Positions 44,535-54,923 of a stretch of 64,000 bases of DNA are shown here, in pieces. The stretch is from Streptomyces sp. GESEQ-35 (GTDB lineage: Bacteria; Actinomycetota; Actinomycetes; Streptomycetales; Streptomycetaceae): assembly GCF_017948485.1 (NCBI RefSeq), contig NZ_JAFFSX010000010.1:1-64000 (forward strand), given 5' to 3'. The notes below the pieces were generated by a model. That model worked only from the letters and a program-made list of their open reading frames with translations. It ran no database searches and had not been told where the DNA came from. Positions within the stretch are counted from its first letter, which is position 1. Each line of letters opens with the position of its first letter. The position numbers were made by a program, and so were the translations under genes.

Positions 44535-47333
44535 CTAGGTGCGCCGACCCGCTGGCAAACGCGATGTCAGCTGGGCGGCGAGCTGGGTCCGCGACGTCAC
44601 GTTGAGTTTGCGGAATACCTTGCGAAGGTGGTAGTCGACGGTGCTGGGGCTGACGAACAGGTTCGCCGCGATCTCGCTGTTGGACGCACCGGCCGCCGCG
44701 AGGTCCGCTATCCGCGATTCCTGCGGAGTGAGGTCGAGGGCGGTCTCCGGGGCACGGGTCCGGGTGCGTTCGCCGATCGCTCGCAGCTCAACTGCTGCCT
44801 GCTCGGCGAACCGCTCCGCCCCCATGGCGGCGAACATGTCGTACGCGGTGTACAGCTCGTGCCGGGCGTCGCGTCGCCTCTTGGCCCGGCGGAGCCACTG
44901 GCCGTAGAGCAGGTGCGTGCGCGCGAGATCGACCACCATGCGGCATCGCTTGAGCTGGCTGATGGATTCCAGGTAGGCGCCCTCGGCGTCCGCGCCCTCG
45001 GCCAGCAGCGCCTCGCAGCGGGAACGCAGCCCGAGCCCCCAGGGGGTGCCGGCGGCGAGTGCCCGTTCGGACAGGGTTCTATAGGCTGTGGCCGCAACCT
45101 CGCGACGACCGGCCCTGACTGCTGCCTCGATCAGCTCGGGCATGGTCCCCTCGGCCGTATAGGCGGGATCGTCATCGATCACGGTCAGCGCGCTGGACAT
45201 CGCCGCCTCGTAGTTTCCGGCGAACAGGTCCGCCATGGCGGCGTTGTACCTACCGATGTCCGCCGGGCCGCCCTGGCTTCGAGCGGCAGACTCGCGGACC
45301 TGGGCCAGCCCGGTCGCACGGGCCTCGGTCACGTGGCCGCGGTAGGCGAGCAGCACACCGTTGCTGCGGCTGTTGGTGCCGAGCACGGCGGGACCGTGAC
45401 TCACGGTCAGCACTTCCAGCATCATGGCCCACCTCGCGTCGGCTTCGCGGAAGTGTCCGGCCATGGCGTCCGAAACCGCATGGAAAGCCAACGCGACCGG
45501 CAGGGTGGTGAACGCCCCCGCGGCACGCGCCAGGTTCACCCAGCGGTCCGATATTTCAAAGGTGGCCTTGTCATCCCACAGGCTGCCGGCTGCCGCAGCC
45601 CCGAGCGCGAACCACCGCAAGCCCACTGCGGGATCGAGGTCGTCGGCCAGCAGCGCGGTCACCGCGGCGCGGAACGGCTGCACGGAAGCCTGGTAGCCGA
45701 GCGTGAACCGGGCGCTATACCCCTCGAGCAGCAGGTCGCTGATGGACGGTGACGCGTCGGCAACAGGCGGCAACGCGTGCGCCAGGCGGGCGATCTCCCT
45801 GGTCAGCACCGGCCCGGACCAGATGGCCGCCTCCAGCGCCCCGAGCATCGTGTCGCGGGCCAGCCTGTCGTCATGCTTGAACACCTGGGACGCTCCGGCC
45901 AGGATGCGCGCGGCCTCCGCGGCGTCACCCTGCGCGAAGCGGATAGCGCCCTCCAGCGATTGCGCGTGGCCACGGGCCACCGCATTCGTAAGCCGTGGCT
46001 TGGCGCTGTCAAGCGCCGTCTGGGCCCCGGGAGGGTCACCGGCCATGAGCGTGGCCTCGGCCAGCGCGACTTCGCGCACTGCGCGGTGCCCGTCGTCAGG
46101 CGTCAGGTCGGCCGAGCGCCGCAGCAGCGCGGCCCTGGCCGCGTAGCCGCCGCGGGCGGCCGCGCGTTCGGCGGTCCACTGGAGCTCGGCGGCGAGCTTC
46201 TCGTCCGGGGCGGTCGCAGCCGCCGCCAGGTGCCACGCCCGCAGCTCTGGGTTGCCCGCTTCGCCCAGAACCTGGTGAGCTCGTCGGCGCTCAGCGGCGT
46301 CGGCGCCGTAATAGACCGCGGACCGCACCAGCGGGTAGCGGAACCGGACAGAGCTACCGGAAAACTCAAGCACACCACTCCACGCCGCCTCGGCTGAGGC
46401 AGCGTCCGGGTCGATGCCCGCCTTCACCGCAGCACGCCACAACGGGGCGCGCTCACGCTCGGGGTCCGCGGCGGCCAGCAGCGTGAACGCCTGGGCGTCC
46501 GCTTGCAGACCGCGCACCTGGCGCAGGAAATGTTCCTGGAGACGCCGGCCCAGCGGAAGCGGTTCGGGTAGCGCGGCGTGGCCGGAAAGCTGGTCGGCCG
46601 TGTACTTGCTTCCCAGTTCCACCAGCGCGAGCGGGTTATTGCGCGTATCCGCCAGGATGCGGTCAACGGCTTGAGCGTTGAGGGCTCCGCCCGCGACCGA
46701 GCTGAGCAGACCGCGGGCATCGGTGTCGGGCAGTCCGTCCACCGTGATCGTCGGAAGGTGCTCGAACACCTGCCGTGCGGCAGGCTCGCCAACGGCGACG
46801 ATGAGACCGACGCGGTCGGCGTGGAGACGGCGGCCGACGAAGCCGAGCACCTGCGCCGATTCGGGATCAAGCCAATGAGCATCGTCGACGACGCACAGCA
46901 GCGGCTGTTCCTCAGCCGCCCGAGAAAGCAACGTCAGCGACGCCAATCCCACCAGGAACCGCTCAGGAGGCGGTCCGGTCTCCTCGCCGAAAGCGACCCG
47001 CAGCGCGTACCGTTGCGGCGGCGGCAGTTCCCCCACCAGCGGCAGGAACGGGAGCAGCAGGTGGTGCAGGCCGCTGAACTCCATGCTGATCTCCGACTCG
47101 ACACCGGCGATGGTGCAAGCCTGCATGTCCGGCGACACGTCGACCGCGTATCGCAGCAGGGTCGTCTTTCCGATGCCGGGCGCTCCGCGCAGCACCAGCG
47201 TGCCGCTGAGGCCATCGCGCACCGTGCCGAGAACCCGGTCGATCGCCGCCCGCTCCGTCTGGCGGTCAAGCAGCGCGAACTCCTTACCCGGCCGGTCTGC
47301 CCGCTGCGGTCCAGCACGCTCATCGACAGCCAC
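44535..47333 (-). CDS. Large ATPase-LuxR (LAL) transcriptional regulator
   Basis: A 932-residue LAL regulator. The Walker A motif GAPGIGKTTLL is at residues 50-60, Walker B LLCVVDDAHW near residue 145, a long tetratricopeptide-like helical region follows, and the C-terminal LuxR helix-turn-helix is LTPQESRIADLAAAGASNSE, FVSPSTVDYHLRKVFRKL. It is divergent from the next regulator gene, with 120 bases between starts. LAL proteins control secondary metabolism or carbon use; no target genes are evident here. Start GTG 47333. Confidence 0.9.
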   Translation of the reverse strand: MAVDERAGPQRADRPGKEFALLDRQTERAAIDRVLGTVRDGLSGTLVLRGAPGIGKTTLLRYAVDVSPDMQACTIAGVESEISMEFSGLHHLLLPFLPLVGELPPPQRYALRVAFGEETGPPPERFLVGLASLTLLSRAAEEQPLLCVVDDAHWLDPESAQVLGFVGRRLHADRVGLIVAVGEPAARQVFEHLPTITVDGLPDTDARGLLSSVAGGALNAQAVDRILADTRNNPLALVELGSKYTADQLSGHAALPEPLPLGRRLQEHFLRQVRGLQADAQAFTLLAAADPERERAPLWRAAVKAGIDPDAASAEAAWSGVLEFSGSSVRFRYPLVRSAVYYGADAAERRRAHQVLGEAGNPELRAWHLAAAATAPDEKLAAELQWTAERAAARGGYAARAALLRRSADLTPDDGHRAVREVALAEATLMAGDPPGAQTALDSAKPRLTNAVARGHAQSLEGAIRFAQGDAAEAARILAGASQVFKHDDRLARDTMLGALEAAIWSGPVLTREIARLAHALPPVADASPSISDLLLEGYSARFTLGYQASVQPFRAAVTALLADDLDPAVGLRWFALGAAAAGSLWDDKATFEISDRWVNLARAAGAFTTLPVALAFHAVSDAMAGHFREADARWAMMLEVLTVSHGPAVLGTNSRSNGVLLAYRGHVTEARATGLAQVRESAARSQGGPADIGRYNAAMADLFAGNYEAAMSSALTVIDDDPAYTAEGTMPELIEAAVRAGRREVAATAYRTLSERALAAGTPWGLGLRSRCEALLAEGADAEGAYLESISQLKRCRMVVDLARTHLLYGQWLRRAKRRRDARHELYTAYDMFAAMGAERFAEQAAVELRAIGERTRTRAPETALDLTPQESRIADLAAAGASNSEIAANLFVSPSTVDYHLRKVFRKLNVTSRTQLAAQLTSRLPAGRRT

Positions 47334-47452
47334 CGATTCCTCCGCCGGGTCTTCTCCACTCTCGGATCAAGCTGTCATCAGCCTCGGCGGCACGGCATCA
47401 TCCAGTTCTGATGATTTCTGCCTGCCAGCAACCCACCTCACCGGATGACGCC

Positions 47453-50203
47453 ATGGAATCAGACTTCACCGTCGGTCGCACAGCCCGTCCTGGCGTGGGC
47501 GGAGTCGTCCCCCGGCCGGGACTGTTCGAGGTGCTCCAGACGTCGGCACGGGTGGCTGTGGTGTCAGCACCGGCGGGCGCCGGCAAGACGGTTCTGCTGC
47601 GGTCGTGGATCAGCGAGGCAGGCCTGGAGGGACGCGTCGCGTGGGTGTCGGTGAGCCCGGATGAGCGTGATCCGCAGCAGTTCTGGCCGGCGGTGCTCGG
47701 TGCGCTCCGCCAGACAGTCCCGGGGGCGGCGCTGGTGCGGGAACTGACGGCGGCACCGGACCTCGACGGATGGGCGGTCGTGGAGCGGCTGCTGAAGGAC
47801 CTGGCACCGCTGGACAACCCGGTCTGGTTGGTGATCGACGACGTGCACGAGCTGGGCTCGGTAGATATCCAGCGGCAGCTGGAGCTGCTGGCGATGCGGG
47901 CACCGCCGGAGTTGCGGTTCGTCCTTGCCACCCGGCACGACGTGCGGCTGGGCCTGCACCGACTGCGGCTGGAGGGTGAACTGACCGAGATCCGCCCGGC
48001 CGATCTGCGGTTCAGCCTGGCCGAGGCGCGGGAGCTGTTCGCCGTGGCAGGGATAGAACTGGCCGAGCCGGCGCTGGTGATGCTGCACGAGCGGACCGAG
48101 GGCTGGGCGGCCGGGCTGCGGCTGGCCGCGCTCTCTCTGACCGGGCACCCTGATCCGGCGCGGTTTGCCGCGGAGTTCTCGGGCAGCGAGCGGACGGTGG
48201 CGGAGTACCTGCTGGCCGAGGTGCTGGAACGGCAGAGCCCGGAGGTACGCCGCCTGCTGCTGCGGACCAGCGTGCTTGAGCGCGTCAGCGGCCCACTTGC
48301 CGATGCCCTCACCGGGGGCGCGGGCGGGGAGCGGGTCTTGCAGGAATTGGAGGCCGCGAACGCGTTCGTAGTGTCGCTGGACGCGGCGCGGTCCTGGTTC
48401 CGCTACCACCATCTGTTCGCCGGCCTGCTGCAACTGGAACTGCGTCGCACTGCACCTGAAGAGGTCGACGCGCTGCACCGGGCTGCCGCACGGTGGTTCG
48501 CGGACCACGGGCATCCGGTGGAGGCGGTCCGGCACGCCCAGGCGGCGCGCGACTGGGCGTCGGCCGCCCGCCTGCTGGCCGACCACTGGCCTGGCCTGCA
48601 CCTGGACGGGCAAGCGGCCACCGTGCACGCGCTCCTGGCGGGGTTTCCCGCCGAGGCGCGCGCGGCGGATTCCGAGCTGGCGGTGCTGGCCGCAGCGGAT
48701 GAGCTGGCGGCGGGATCGCTCGAGGAAGCAGAGCGGTTGCTGGGGCTCGCGACAGGGAGAACGGCGTCGGTGCCGGTGACCCGGCGCAGCCGGCTGGGCG
48801 TGCTGGTCAGCATGGTCCGGCTGATGCTCGCCCGGCAGCGGATGGATCTTCCGGCGGTGGCCGCCGAGGCGAAGGCGCTGAGGGTCGTGGCCGACGCTCC
48901 GGATACGGCGCCGCTCGGACTGAGCGGGGACCTACGCGCACTGACGCTGATAACTCGCGGTATCGCCGAGTACTGGGGTGCCCGCCTCGCGGAGGCCGAA
49001 CCGCACCTGGAACACGGCATCGCGCTGGCGCGCCGGATCGGCCGGCCATACCTGGAATTCCTCGGCCTGGCGCACTGCACGTCGATCGCCAGCGTGCGGT
49101 CGTCACCGTACGCACTGGCGGAAGAGCGTGCCAGGCAGACCATCGAATTGGCCAGGCGGCACGGCTGGACCGACGAGCCTGCCGTCGGCATCGCCTACAT
49201 ATCGCTCGCGGCCGGGCTGATCTGGCGACGACAGCATGAGGAGGCGGGGGAGTGGGTGCGGCGCGCCGAGCGCACCCTCCGGGCGGAGGCCGAGCCCATG
49301 ACCGCCATGGCGATCCGCTACGTCCGAGCGCTGCTGGAGTTGGCGCGTGGCCGTGACCAGGAAGTGCTGGCGACATTCCAGGCCGCCGAGCGGCTGTCCC
49401 GGCTCCTTGACGCGCCGGACTGGCCGCTCATGCGGACCCGCGCGCTGCGGCTGCACGCTCTGGTGCGGCTGGGCGAAACCGGACGCGCCGAGCAGGACAT
49501 CGCGGAAATCAGCGAGCAGGACCGTGACAGCGGCGAGATACGCATGGCTGTAGCGGCGCTGCGGATCGCCCGGGACGACCCGCACGCGGCGACCGTCGCG
49601 CTCGCACCGGTCCTCTCCGGCGCCGCACGAGTTCCTCCGACGACCTGGCTGGCGCACGCCTACCTGCTGGAGTCGACTGCCCGGGACGCACTCGGTGACC
49701 CGACCGCCGCCGGGCACGCCATGCGGCGCGCGCTTGAAACAGCCGCATCCGATGGCGCGCTGACGGCGTTCCTTTTCCATCCGCCCACTCAGCAGCTGTT
49801 CGATCGCTACGCCCCGGATGGCAGCGAGCAGGCAACCCTGGTGGGCGAGATCCGTAGCCTGCTCCCAGCGGAGCCAGGACCAAAGGGGTTTGGGGCGACA
49901 GAGCCTCCCCGGTCGGCAGACCCACCGTGGCTGGTGGATCCGCTCACCCAGAGCGAGATCCGGGTACTGCGCTACCTACCGACCAACTTGTCGGCTCCAG
50001 AGATCGCCCGCGAATTGTTTGTGTCGGTGACCACAGTCCGTACGCACCTTCGCCACCTGTTCATCAAGCTCGGCGCACACCGTCGCACCGAGGCTGTGGC
50101 AGTGGCCCGCGCCCTCGGCCTGCTCGCAGCGTCCCCGGACGCACACATACGTGGCGCCCATAGCCCGACAGCGCTCGACGCCCCGACGTCCACCGGAAAG
50201 TAG
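47453..50203 (+). CDS. MalT-like ATPase-LuxR transcriptional regulator
   Basis: About 916 residues from the ATG at 47453 (an ATG at 47411 is possible). The Walker A motif APAGAGKTVLL is at about residues 39-49, Walker B VWLVIDDVHEL near 130, the winged-helix and MalT helical repeats follow, and a LuxR domain closes it: LTQSEIRVLRYLPTNLSAPE, FVSVTTVRTHLRHLFIKL. It is of the MalT type rather than the LAL type of its neighbours. No ligand can be named. Confidence 0.9.
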   Translation: MESDFTVGRTARPGVGGVVPRPGLFEVLQTSARVAVVSAPAGAGKTVLLRSWISEAGLEGRVAWVSVSPDERDPQQFWPAVLGALRQTVPGAALVRELTAAPDLDGWAVVERLLKDLAPLDNPVWLVIDDVHELGSVDIQRQLELLAMRAPPELRFVLATRHDVRLGLHRLRLEGELTEIRPADLRFSLAEARELFAVAGIELAEPALVMLHERTEGWAAGLRLAALSLTGHPDPARFAAEFSGSERTVAEYLLAEVLERQSPEVRRLLLRTSVLERVSGPLADALTGGAGGERVLQELEAANAFVVSLDAARSWFRYHHLFAGLLQLELRRTAPEEVDALHRAAARWFADHGHPVEAVRHAQAARDWASAARLLADHWPGLHLDGQAATVHALLAGFPAEARAADSELAVLAAADELAAGSLEEAERLLGLATGRTASVPVTRRSRLGVLVSMVRLMLARQRMDLPAVAAEAKALRVVADAPDTAPLGLSGDLRALTLITRGIAEYWGARLAEAEPHLEHGIALARRIGRPYLEFLGLAHCTSIASVRSSPYALAEERARQTIELARRHGWTDEPAVGIAYISLAAGLIWRRQHEEAGEWVRRAERTLRAEAEPMTAMAIRYVRALLELARGRDQEVLATFQAAERLSRLLDAPDWPLMRTRALRLHALVRLGETGRAEQDIAEISEQDRDSGEIRMAVAALRIARDDPHAATVALAPVLSGAARVPPTTWLAHAYLLESTARDALGDPTAAGHAMRRALETAASDGALTAFLFHPPTQQLFDRYAPDGSEQATLVGEIRSLLPAEPGPKGFGATEPPRSADPPWLVDPLTQSEIRVLRYLPTNLSAPEIARELFVSVTTVRTHLRHLFIKLGAHRRTEAVAVARALGLLAASPDAHIRGAHSPTALDAPTSTGK

Positions 50204-50255
50204 CCGCTGATTCCCCACGGCTACAGGCGCCGCCGATACGCCGAGAACAAGCCGC

Positions 50256-52985
50256 TCAGCCTGTGATGCCGGCACCGACGAGGGCCTGGGCGAGGAGGAC
50301 GCGCCGGCTGACGCCGAGCTTGCGGTAGACGCTGCGCAGGTGGTAATCGACGGTGGCAGCGCTGAGGAACAGCCTGGTGGCGATATCCCGGTTGGTGGCG
50401 CCGCCCGCGGCCAGCTGGGCGATCTGGAGTTCTTGCGGGGTGAGCCGGACACCGGCCGGATCCGCTTGCTTGTGCCGATGCTCGCCGGTGGCGGCCAGTT
50501 CGGCGCGGGCCCGGTCGGCGAAGCCGTACGCGGGCATCCGCTCGAAGCTTTCAAGTGCGGTGCTGAGCTGATGGCGGGCGTCGCGTCGGCGCCGTTGACG
50601 GCGCAGCCATTCTCCGTAGACCAGACGAGAGCGGGCCACCGCGAGAGCGACGGGGGTGCGCTGGAGGTAGTCGATGGACTGCTGATAGTCGTCGTCGGCG
50701 TCGGGGTGGTCACCCCTGAGTAGCGCCTGGCAGCGCGCCGTCACTCCAAGGACCCATGGTGTGCCGGCCGCCGCGGCGAGCGGGGAGAAGTCATCGAGGG
50801 CGGCCCGGGCGATCTCGGGTCGGCCGCAGCGCATGGCAGCTTCGATCACATCTTCCGGTGACAGCAGCGACCACAGCGCGCGAGCGTCGAGGGCGGCGTC
50901 GAGCGCCTCCTCATAGCGGCCGGCTCCCAGTTCGAGCACCGCGACCGCCAGGCGGATCGTATCGCGCCACACATCTGGGATCGGCTCGCTGAGCAGGCGG
51001 TCAGCCAGGGCCCTGCCCTCGGCCAGTTCGCCCCGCAGGCCCAGCAGCCAGACGTCGGCCTGGGCGAAGCTGGGGCCCCAGCCCTGGTCGCCGACCGCTT
51101 CGGCAAAGGCGCGGCCCTCGGCCAGGGCCGCTTCCGCGGTGGTGAGGCGACCGGCCCGCAGATGGTCGTACCCGAGCGAGAAGAGCGCCGGGACGAGCGC
51201 GGCAACCGCTCCGCGGTCTCGGAAGGCGGGTATCCAATACCGCTCCAGATCCGTCCAGGTGGAATGGTCGAAGACGAGGCCGGACGCGTACAGCCACGCC
51301 ACCAGGCGGGGCATGCTGGTATCCGGAGAGTCGCGCACGGCGGCGAGCGTCCGGATCCCTTCGCGCAGCAGCGCATAGCCCTCAGTCGTACGGCCGTCAC
51401 GGATGGCGGCGAAGCCGTCGAGCAGCCCGTCACCGGCCGCCCCAGTCGCGGGCCGGGGAAGCTCGCGGACGGCCAGAACGACCTCAGCGGCCTTCTGCCA
51501 GCCTTCGAGCTGGGCGACGCTGAACCCTTCGAACAGGGTGTCGCGTGCCAGGCGGAGATCCTCCGGCCCCATCTCCTGGGCCGCACCGACCAGCAGCTGG
51601 GCGGCCTCGGCGACCCGGCCCTCAGCCTGCAGGAACAGGCCCTGTACACGCCGGGCTCGGGCCAGCGCCAGCGGGTGAGTCAGGTGCGGGACGGCCTGTC
51701 CGGCGAGCGCGGCCGCCCCGGCGACATCGCCCGCCACGAGGCCTGCCTCTGCGGCAGCCAGCCGACGCTCGGCGTCGCGCACCGGGTCGGCGGTCAGATC
51801 CGCGGCGCGACGGAGGAACGTCTGCTCGCTCTCCCACCCGCCGCGGCGGCGGGCACGGCCGGCCGACGACTCAAGTTCCCGCGCCACCACCTCGTCCGGG
51901 CCATCCGTCGCCTCTGCGAGGTGCCACGCCCGCCGATCCGGATCCCTGTACGGATCGGTCACCTGCGCCAAGGCGGCGTGCACCCGCCGCTGCTCACCCG
52001 GCGACGCACCCCAGTAAGCCGCCGTCCGCATCAGCGGGTGGTTGAACGCCACCCGCGGCGACAATGACAGCATCTGCCCGACCTCCGGCAGCATTGCCAC
52101 CTCGGGGTCCAGCCCGAGCACTTCCGCTGCCCGCCGTACCTTCTCCGGGTCGCCCAGGTGCTCGGCCGCCGCCACGAGCAGCAGGGTTTGTGCCGCCGGT
52201 GTCAGCTTCCTCACCCGGTCCAGGTACAGCCGCTCAAGACGCTCTCCCACCCGCATCGGCAGGCCCGGTACCGCGTCCGGTATACCGCGTCCCTCTCCTA
52301 GCTCCCTGCCCAGCTCGATCAGCGTCAGCGGATGACCGGCGGCCACGGCCAGGACGCGGCGCGACAGGGGCTCGGCCACTCTGCCCCCTGCCGCCTGCTC
52401 AAGCAGTTCCCGCCCGGCGTCCGGCTCCAGCGCCCTCACCCGGAGCTCGGGAAAGCCGTTCAGTGCCGCGGCACGCTCCTCGCCGTCACGCAGCGAGAAG
52501 ACCAAGCCCACCCGGTCGGCCAGCAGGCGGCGTGCCACGAAGGCCAGCACCTCCTGTGACACCCGGTCCAGCCACTGAGCGTCGTCGACAACACACAGGA
52601 CCGGTTGCTTTTCGGCCGCGTCGGTCAGCAGCGTCAAAGTCGCCAGGCCGATCAGGAATGGGCTCGACGCCTTGCCTGCCGCCAGCCCGAACACCGTCTC
52701 GAGCGCGGTGCGCTGCGGGACCGGCAGGTCCGGCAGGCCTTCGAGGAAGGGGACAAGCATCTGATGCAGCCCGGCGAAGTCGAACCCCATCTCGGCCTGA
52801 GTGCCCATGGCCTGCGCGAGGCGCGTTCCCGCTTTCACGGCCCGTTCGGCCGTCTCTCCCAAGAGCGCCGTCTTCCCTATCCCCGCCTGGCCCCGCAGCA
52901 CCAGTACTCCGCTCGACCCGGCCTGCACCTCGTCCAGGAGCTTCTGGACGACCTCAATCTCGGCGGTCCGGCCGACCAGCCCCAC
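50256..52985 (-). CDS. Large ATPase-LuxR (LAL) transcriptional regulator
   Basis: A 909-residue LAL regulator. The Walker A motif is RGQAGIGKTALL (residues 31-42) and Walker B is VLCVVDDAQWLD near residue 128. The LuxR helix-turn-helix at the C-terminus is LTPQELQIAQLAAGGATNRD, FLSAATVDYHLRSVYRKL. It is similar along its length to the gene at 44535-47333, so they are probably paralogues that bracket the MalT-like gene. Start GTG 52985. Convergent with 47453-50203, with 52 bases between stops. Confidence 0.9.
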   Translation of the reverse strand: MGLVGRTAEIEVVQKLLDEVQAGSSGVLVLRGQAGIGKTALLGETAERAVKAGTRLAQAMGTQAEMGFDFAGLHQMLVPFLEGLPDLPVPQRTALETVFGLAAGKASSPFLIGLATLTLLTDAAEKQPVLCVVDDAQWLDRVSQEVLAFVARRLLADRVGLVFSLRDGEERAAALNGFPELRVRALEPDAGRELLEQAAGGRVAEPLSRRVLAVAAGHPLTLIELGRELGEGRGIPDAVPGLPMRVGERLERLYLDRVRKLTPAAQTLLLVAAAEHLGDPEKVRRAAEVLGLDPEVAMLPEVGQMLSLSPRVAFNHPLMRTAAYWGASPGEQRRVHAALAQVTDPYRDPDRRAWHLAEATDGPDEVVARELESSAGRARRRGGWESEQTFLRRAADLTADPVRDAERRLAAAEAGLVAGDVAGAAALAGQAVPHLTHPLALARARRVQGLFLQAEGRVAEAAQLLVGAAQEMGPEDLRLARDTLFEGFSVAQLEGWQKAAEVVLAVRELPRPATGAAGDGLLDGFAAIRDGRTTEGYALLREGIRTLAAVRDSPDTSMPRLVAWLYASGLVFDHSTWTDLERYWIPAFRDRGAVAALVPALFSLGYDHLRAGRLTTAEAALAEGRAFAEAVGDQGWGPSFAQADVWLLGLRGELAEGRALADRLLSEPIPDVWRDTIRLAVAVLELGAGRYEEALDAALDARALWSLLSPEDVIEAAMRCGRPEIARAALDDFSPLAAAAGTPWVLGVTARCQALLRGDHPDADDDYQQSIDYLQRTPVALAVARSRLVYGEWLRRQRRRRDARHQLSTALESFERMPAYGFADRARAELAATGEHRHKQADPAGVRLTPQELQIAQLAAGGATNRDIATRLFLSAATVDYHLRSVYRKLGVSRRVLLAQALVGAGITG

Positions 52986-53492
52986 GTTCGCGACCCTTCA
53001 GGCGTACTCGTGGCGACAAGGACAGCAACACGTCGGCCCCTGCGCCTCGACTCGGCCTTTGATAGTACATAGCACAGGGAAACTCCCGGGGTCAGCGGCG
53101 ACGCTTGCCTCAGAAGCCGTACCGGAGTCGTTCGCCGCCTCGTTGTGACCGGCCCGTGGCGAGTGCCAGCAGGGGCCTGTCGTAGTCGATCACCACGCCT
53201 GACGTTCGGCGCGGTCGTCGCGCCAGAGGGCGCGTTGTGGCCCCGCTGACCTGGCGCGACGAGTACTGCGACGTGCGAATGACCGCTCGCGGAAGCGCGT
53301 CGCGACCAGGATCGCCTGGTCACGTCCGCGCTGCTGTCGGACGCCGGACTGATCACGCAGCAGCGGGCACGCACAGTAAGTACCCGCACAGTGGAAGGCC
53401 GCACAGTCCGGTTTGCGCCGGCGTGCCGGCAGCAAAGCCACGGCGGGTGATGCGCGGCCGGTAGCGCCGGGCATCACCCACCGGGGAACGGC
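52986..53492. other. Promoter region of the LAL gene and decayed sequence
   Basis: About 507 bases without an intact gene. The sequence around 53307-53450 gives LVTSALLSDAGLITQQRART in one frame, followed by stops; I do not recognise the family. Nothing else found. Confidence 0.35.
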
Positions 53493-54128
53493 TCAGCCCT
53501 TGTTGACTGCCGAGGCCCAGTCGAAGTCCACGCCCATCTGGGCGTACATGGTCGAGTACCCGACGAAGCAGTTGAACTTCTCGACCTTGCCGTTGTCCAG
53601 GTACCAGAAGTCGGCAGTCGGTACGTCGACCTTCGCGCCGGTCGGCTTGACGGTGCCCGCCGGGGACTGCAGCGGTCCCTTGAACGTGCCCTGGATCGCC
53701 AGCTCGATGCTGACCACGTCGCCGTTCACGGTGATGCTCTTGAGCTCACGGTGAACATCGGGGAAGAGGTTGGCCATGTACGTCGGAACGCCACCGAGCG
53801 CCTCGCCCTGGTAGGCCTGGCCGGCGACCACGTCGTTGAAGACGCCGTCCTTGGTGAAGCTGTTGACGAACGCGTTGACGTCCAGACTGTCGCCCTCCGC
53901 CACGTGGTACGCGCGCAGGACGACGGCGAGGTTCTCCCTCTCGTGCTTGGTGAGGTCGCGGTCCGTGAGCGGCAGCTTCGACAGCTCGCGAGGACTCAGG
54001 TCCGCGCGGACCTGCGCGCTGCTGGCGGCAGGGCTTGCGGCCTGTGTCGGCGCGGCGGCGATGGCAAGACCACCCATGCTCGCGATCGCGACCGTGGCGA
54101 TGATCGTCTTTCGTCCAAGCAACTTCAT
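53493..54128 (-). CDS. Exported SnoaL-like protein
   Basis: A 211-residue protein with a Sec-type signal peptide (MKLLGRKTIIATVAIASMGG, cleavage near ATQA-A, about residue 30). The mature part shares FPDVHRELKSITVNG, IELAIQGTFKGPLQSPAG and PTGAKVDVPTADFWYLDNGK with the proteins at 22502 and 23219. GGAGGAACAC precedes the ATG at 54128. A TetR gene lies divergently beyond an IS remnant, and both promoters carry related ACTT/AAGT operators, so TetR probably represses it. Function unknown; it may bind or convert a small hydrophobic compound outside the cell. Confidence 0.85.
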   Translation of the reverse strand: MKLLGRKTIIATVAIASMGGLAIAAAPTQAASPAASSAQVRADLSPRELSKLPLTDRDLTKHERENLAVVLRAYHVAEGDSLDVNAFVNSFTKDGVFNDVVAGQAYQGEALGGVPTYMANLFPDVHRELKSITVNGDVVSIELAIQGTFKGPLQSPAGTVKPTGAKVDVPTADFWYLDNGKVEKFNCFVGYSTMYAQMGVDFDWASAVNKG

Positions 54129-54195
54129 GTCGTGTTCCTCCAGGTTGGTTCTCAGGATCTGAGTTCCGTTGCAACGGCCTCTCGTCCTTTGTTAA

Positions 54196-54216
54196 TCAAG
54201 TGATTGCTTTACTTTA
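54196..54216. promoter_or_regulatory. Degenerate TetR operator before the SnoaL-like gene
   Basis: TCAAGTGATTGCTTTACTTTA matches the right part of the TetR operator at 54924-54949 at most positions (TCAAG, TGCTT and ACTT in the same spacing) and has the AAGT-N9-ACTT symmetry. It lies 68 bases upstream of the start at 54128. Confidence 0.6.
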
Positions 54217-54234
54217 TGCCGATGGCTCAGATTG

Positions 54235-54910
54235 TCAAGCCAATGTTTGAATTGTGTGGTCGCGCAGGCTTCGCCCTTCGATCGGCGCGGCCGCGTTGCG
54301 GCTGGTCAGGTCGGGTCTGCGGTAGCGATCCGGGGCGGCTGCTTGATGCCGCAGTCGCGGCGGGGGGCGGCTTGCTCGCTGCTCAGCGGGGCGGTTCGGG
54401 TGATCTGTCCGCGTCGCCGTGAGGGTGACCTCGTGGACGTAGCCGAGCTTGGTGCTGATTCGGTTCCAGGTCTGGCCGATGCGGCGTTCGGCGGCGCGAC
54501 TAGCGGCAGGGCGAGCCGGCGCGGCAGCACGTGTGCGCGCTTGTGGTGTTCGAGTGGTGGAAGGCCGGCCGCAGTGCCAGCACCGTTTTGAGATCACGAA
54601 ATCCACGCTCGGCCTCCAGGGGTGTTGCAGCCGACCGCGGTCTCCTCGGTGGTCAGGTGCGGGTCGGAGGTGGTGGCAGGTACTTGCTGTCCAACCGTTC
54701 CTCCGTCTCGATCTTGGCGCGCTCGATAGCCAGTCGTCCGCTATCCGAGGTCCTCGACCACCGCTTCAAGGTGGGGTGTTCGATCAGCGCACACTCGGCG
54801 CGTACGTGGGCGGCTTCCGCCTTCTCGCGGGCCTTGGCGCCGGTGCCGCGCTTGGCGTCGCGCTCACGTTGGGACCGGATCCGCTCAAGTTCAGCCTCGA
54901 TCCGCAAGGC
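54235..54910 (-). pseudogene. IS1634-type (IS4-group) transposase C-terminal remnant
   Basis: The minus strand gives MRIEAELERIRSQRERDAKR, AALIEHPTLKRW-like and IERAKIETEERLDSKYL in one frame, then after a gap FRDLKTVLALRPAFHH and, in another frame, RRIGQTWNRISTKLGYVHEV. The order is that of the end of IS1634-family transposases. The catalytic E region is shortened and frameshifted. It separates the SnoaL-like gene from its regulator. Confidence 0.7.
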
Positions 54911-54923
54911 GGCTGTTTGACAA

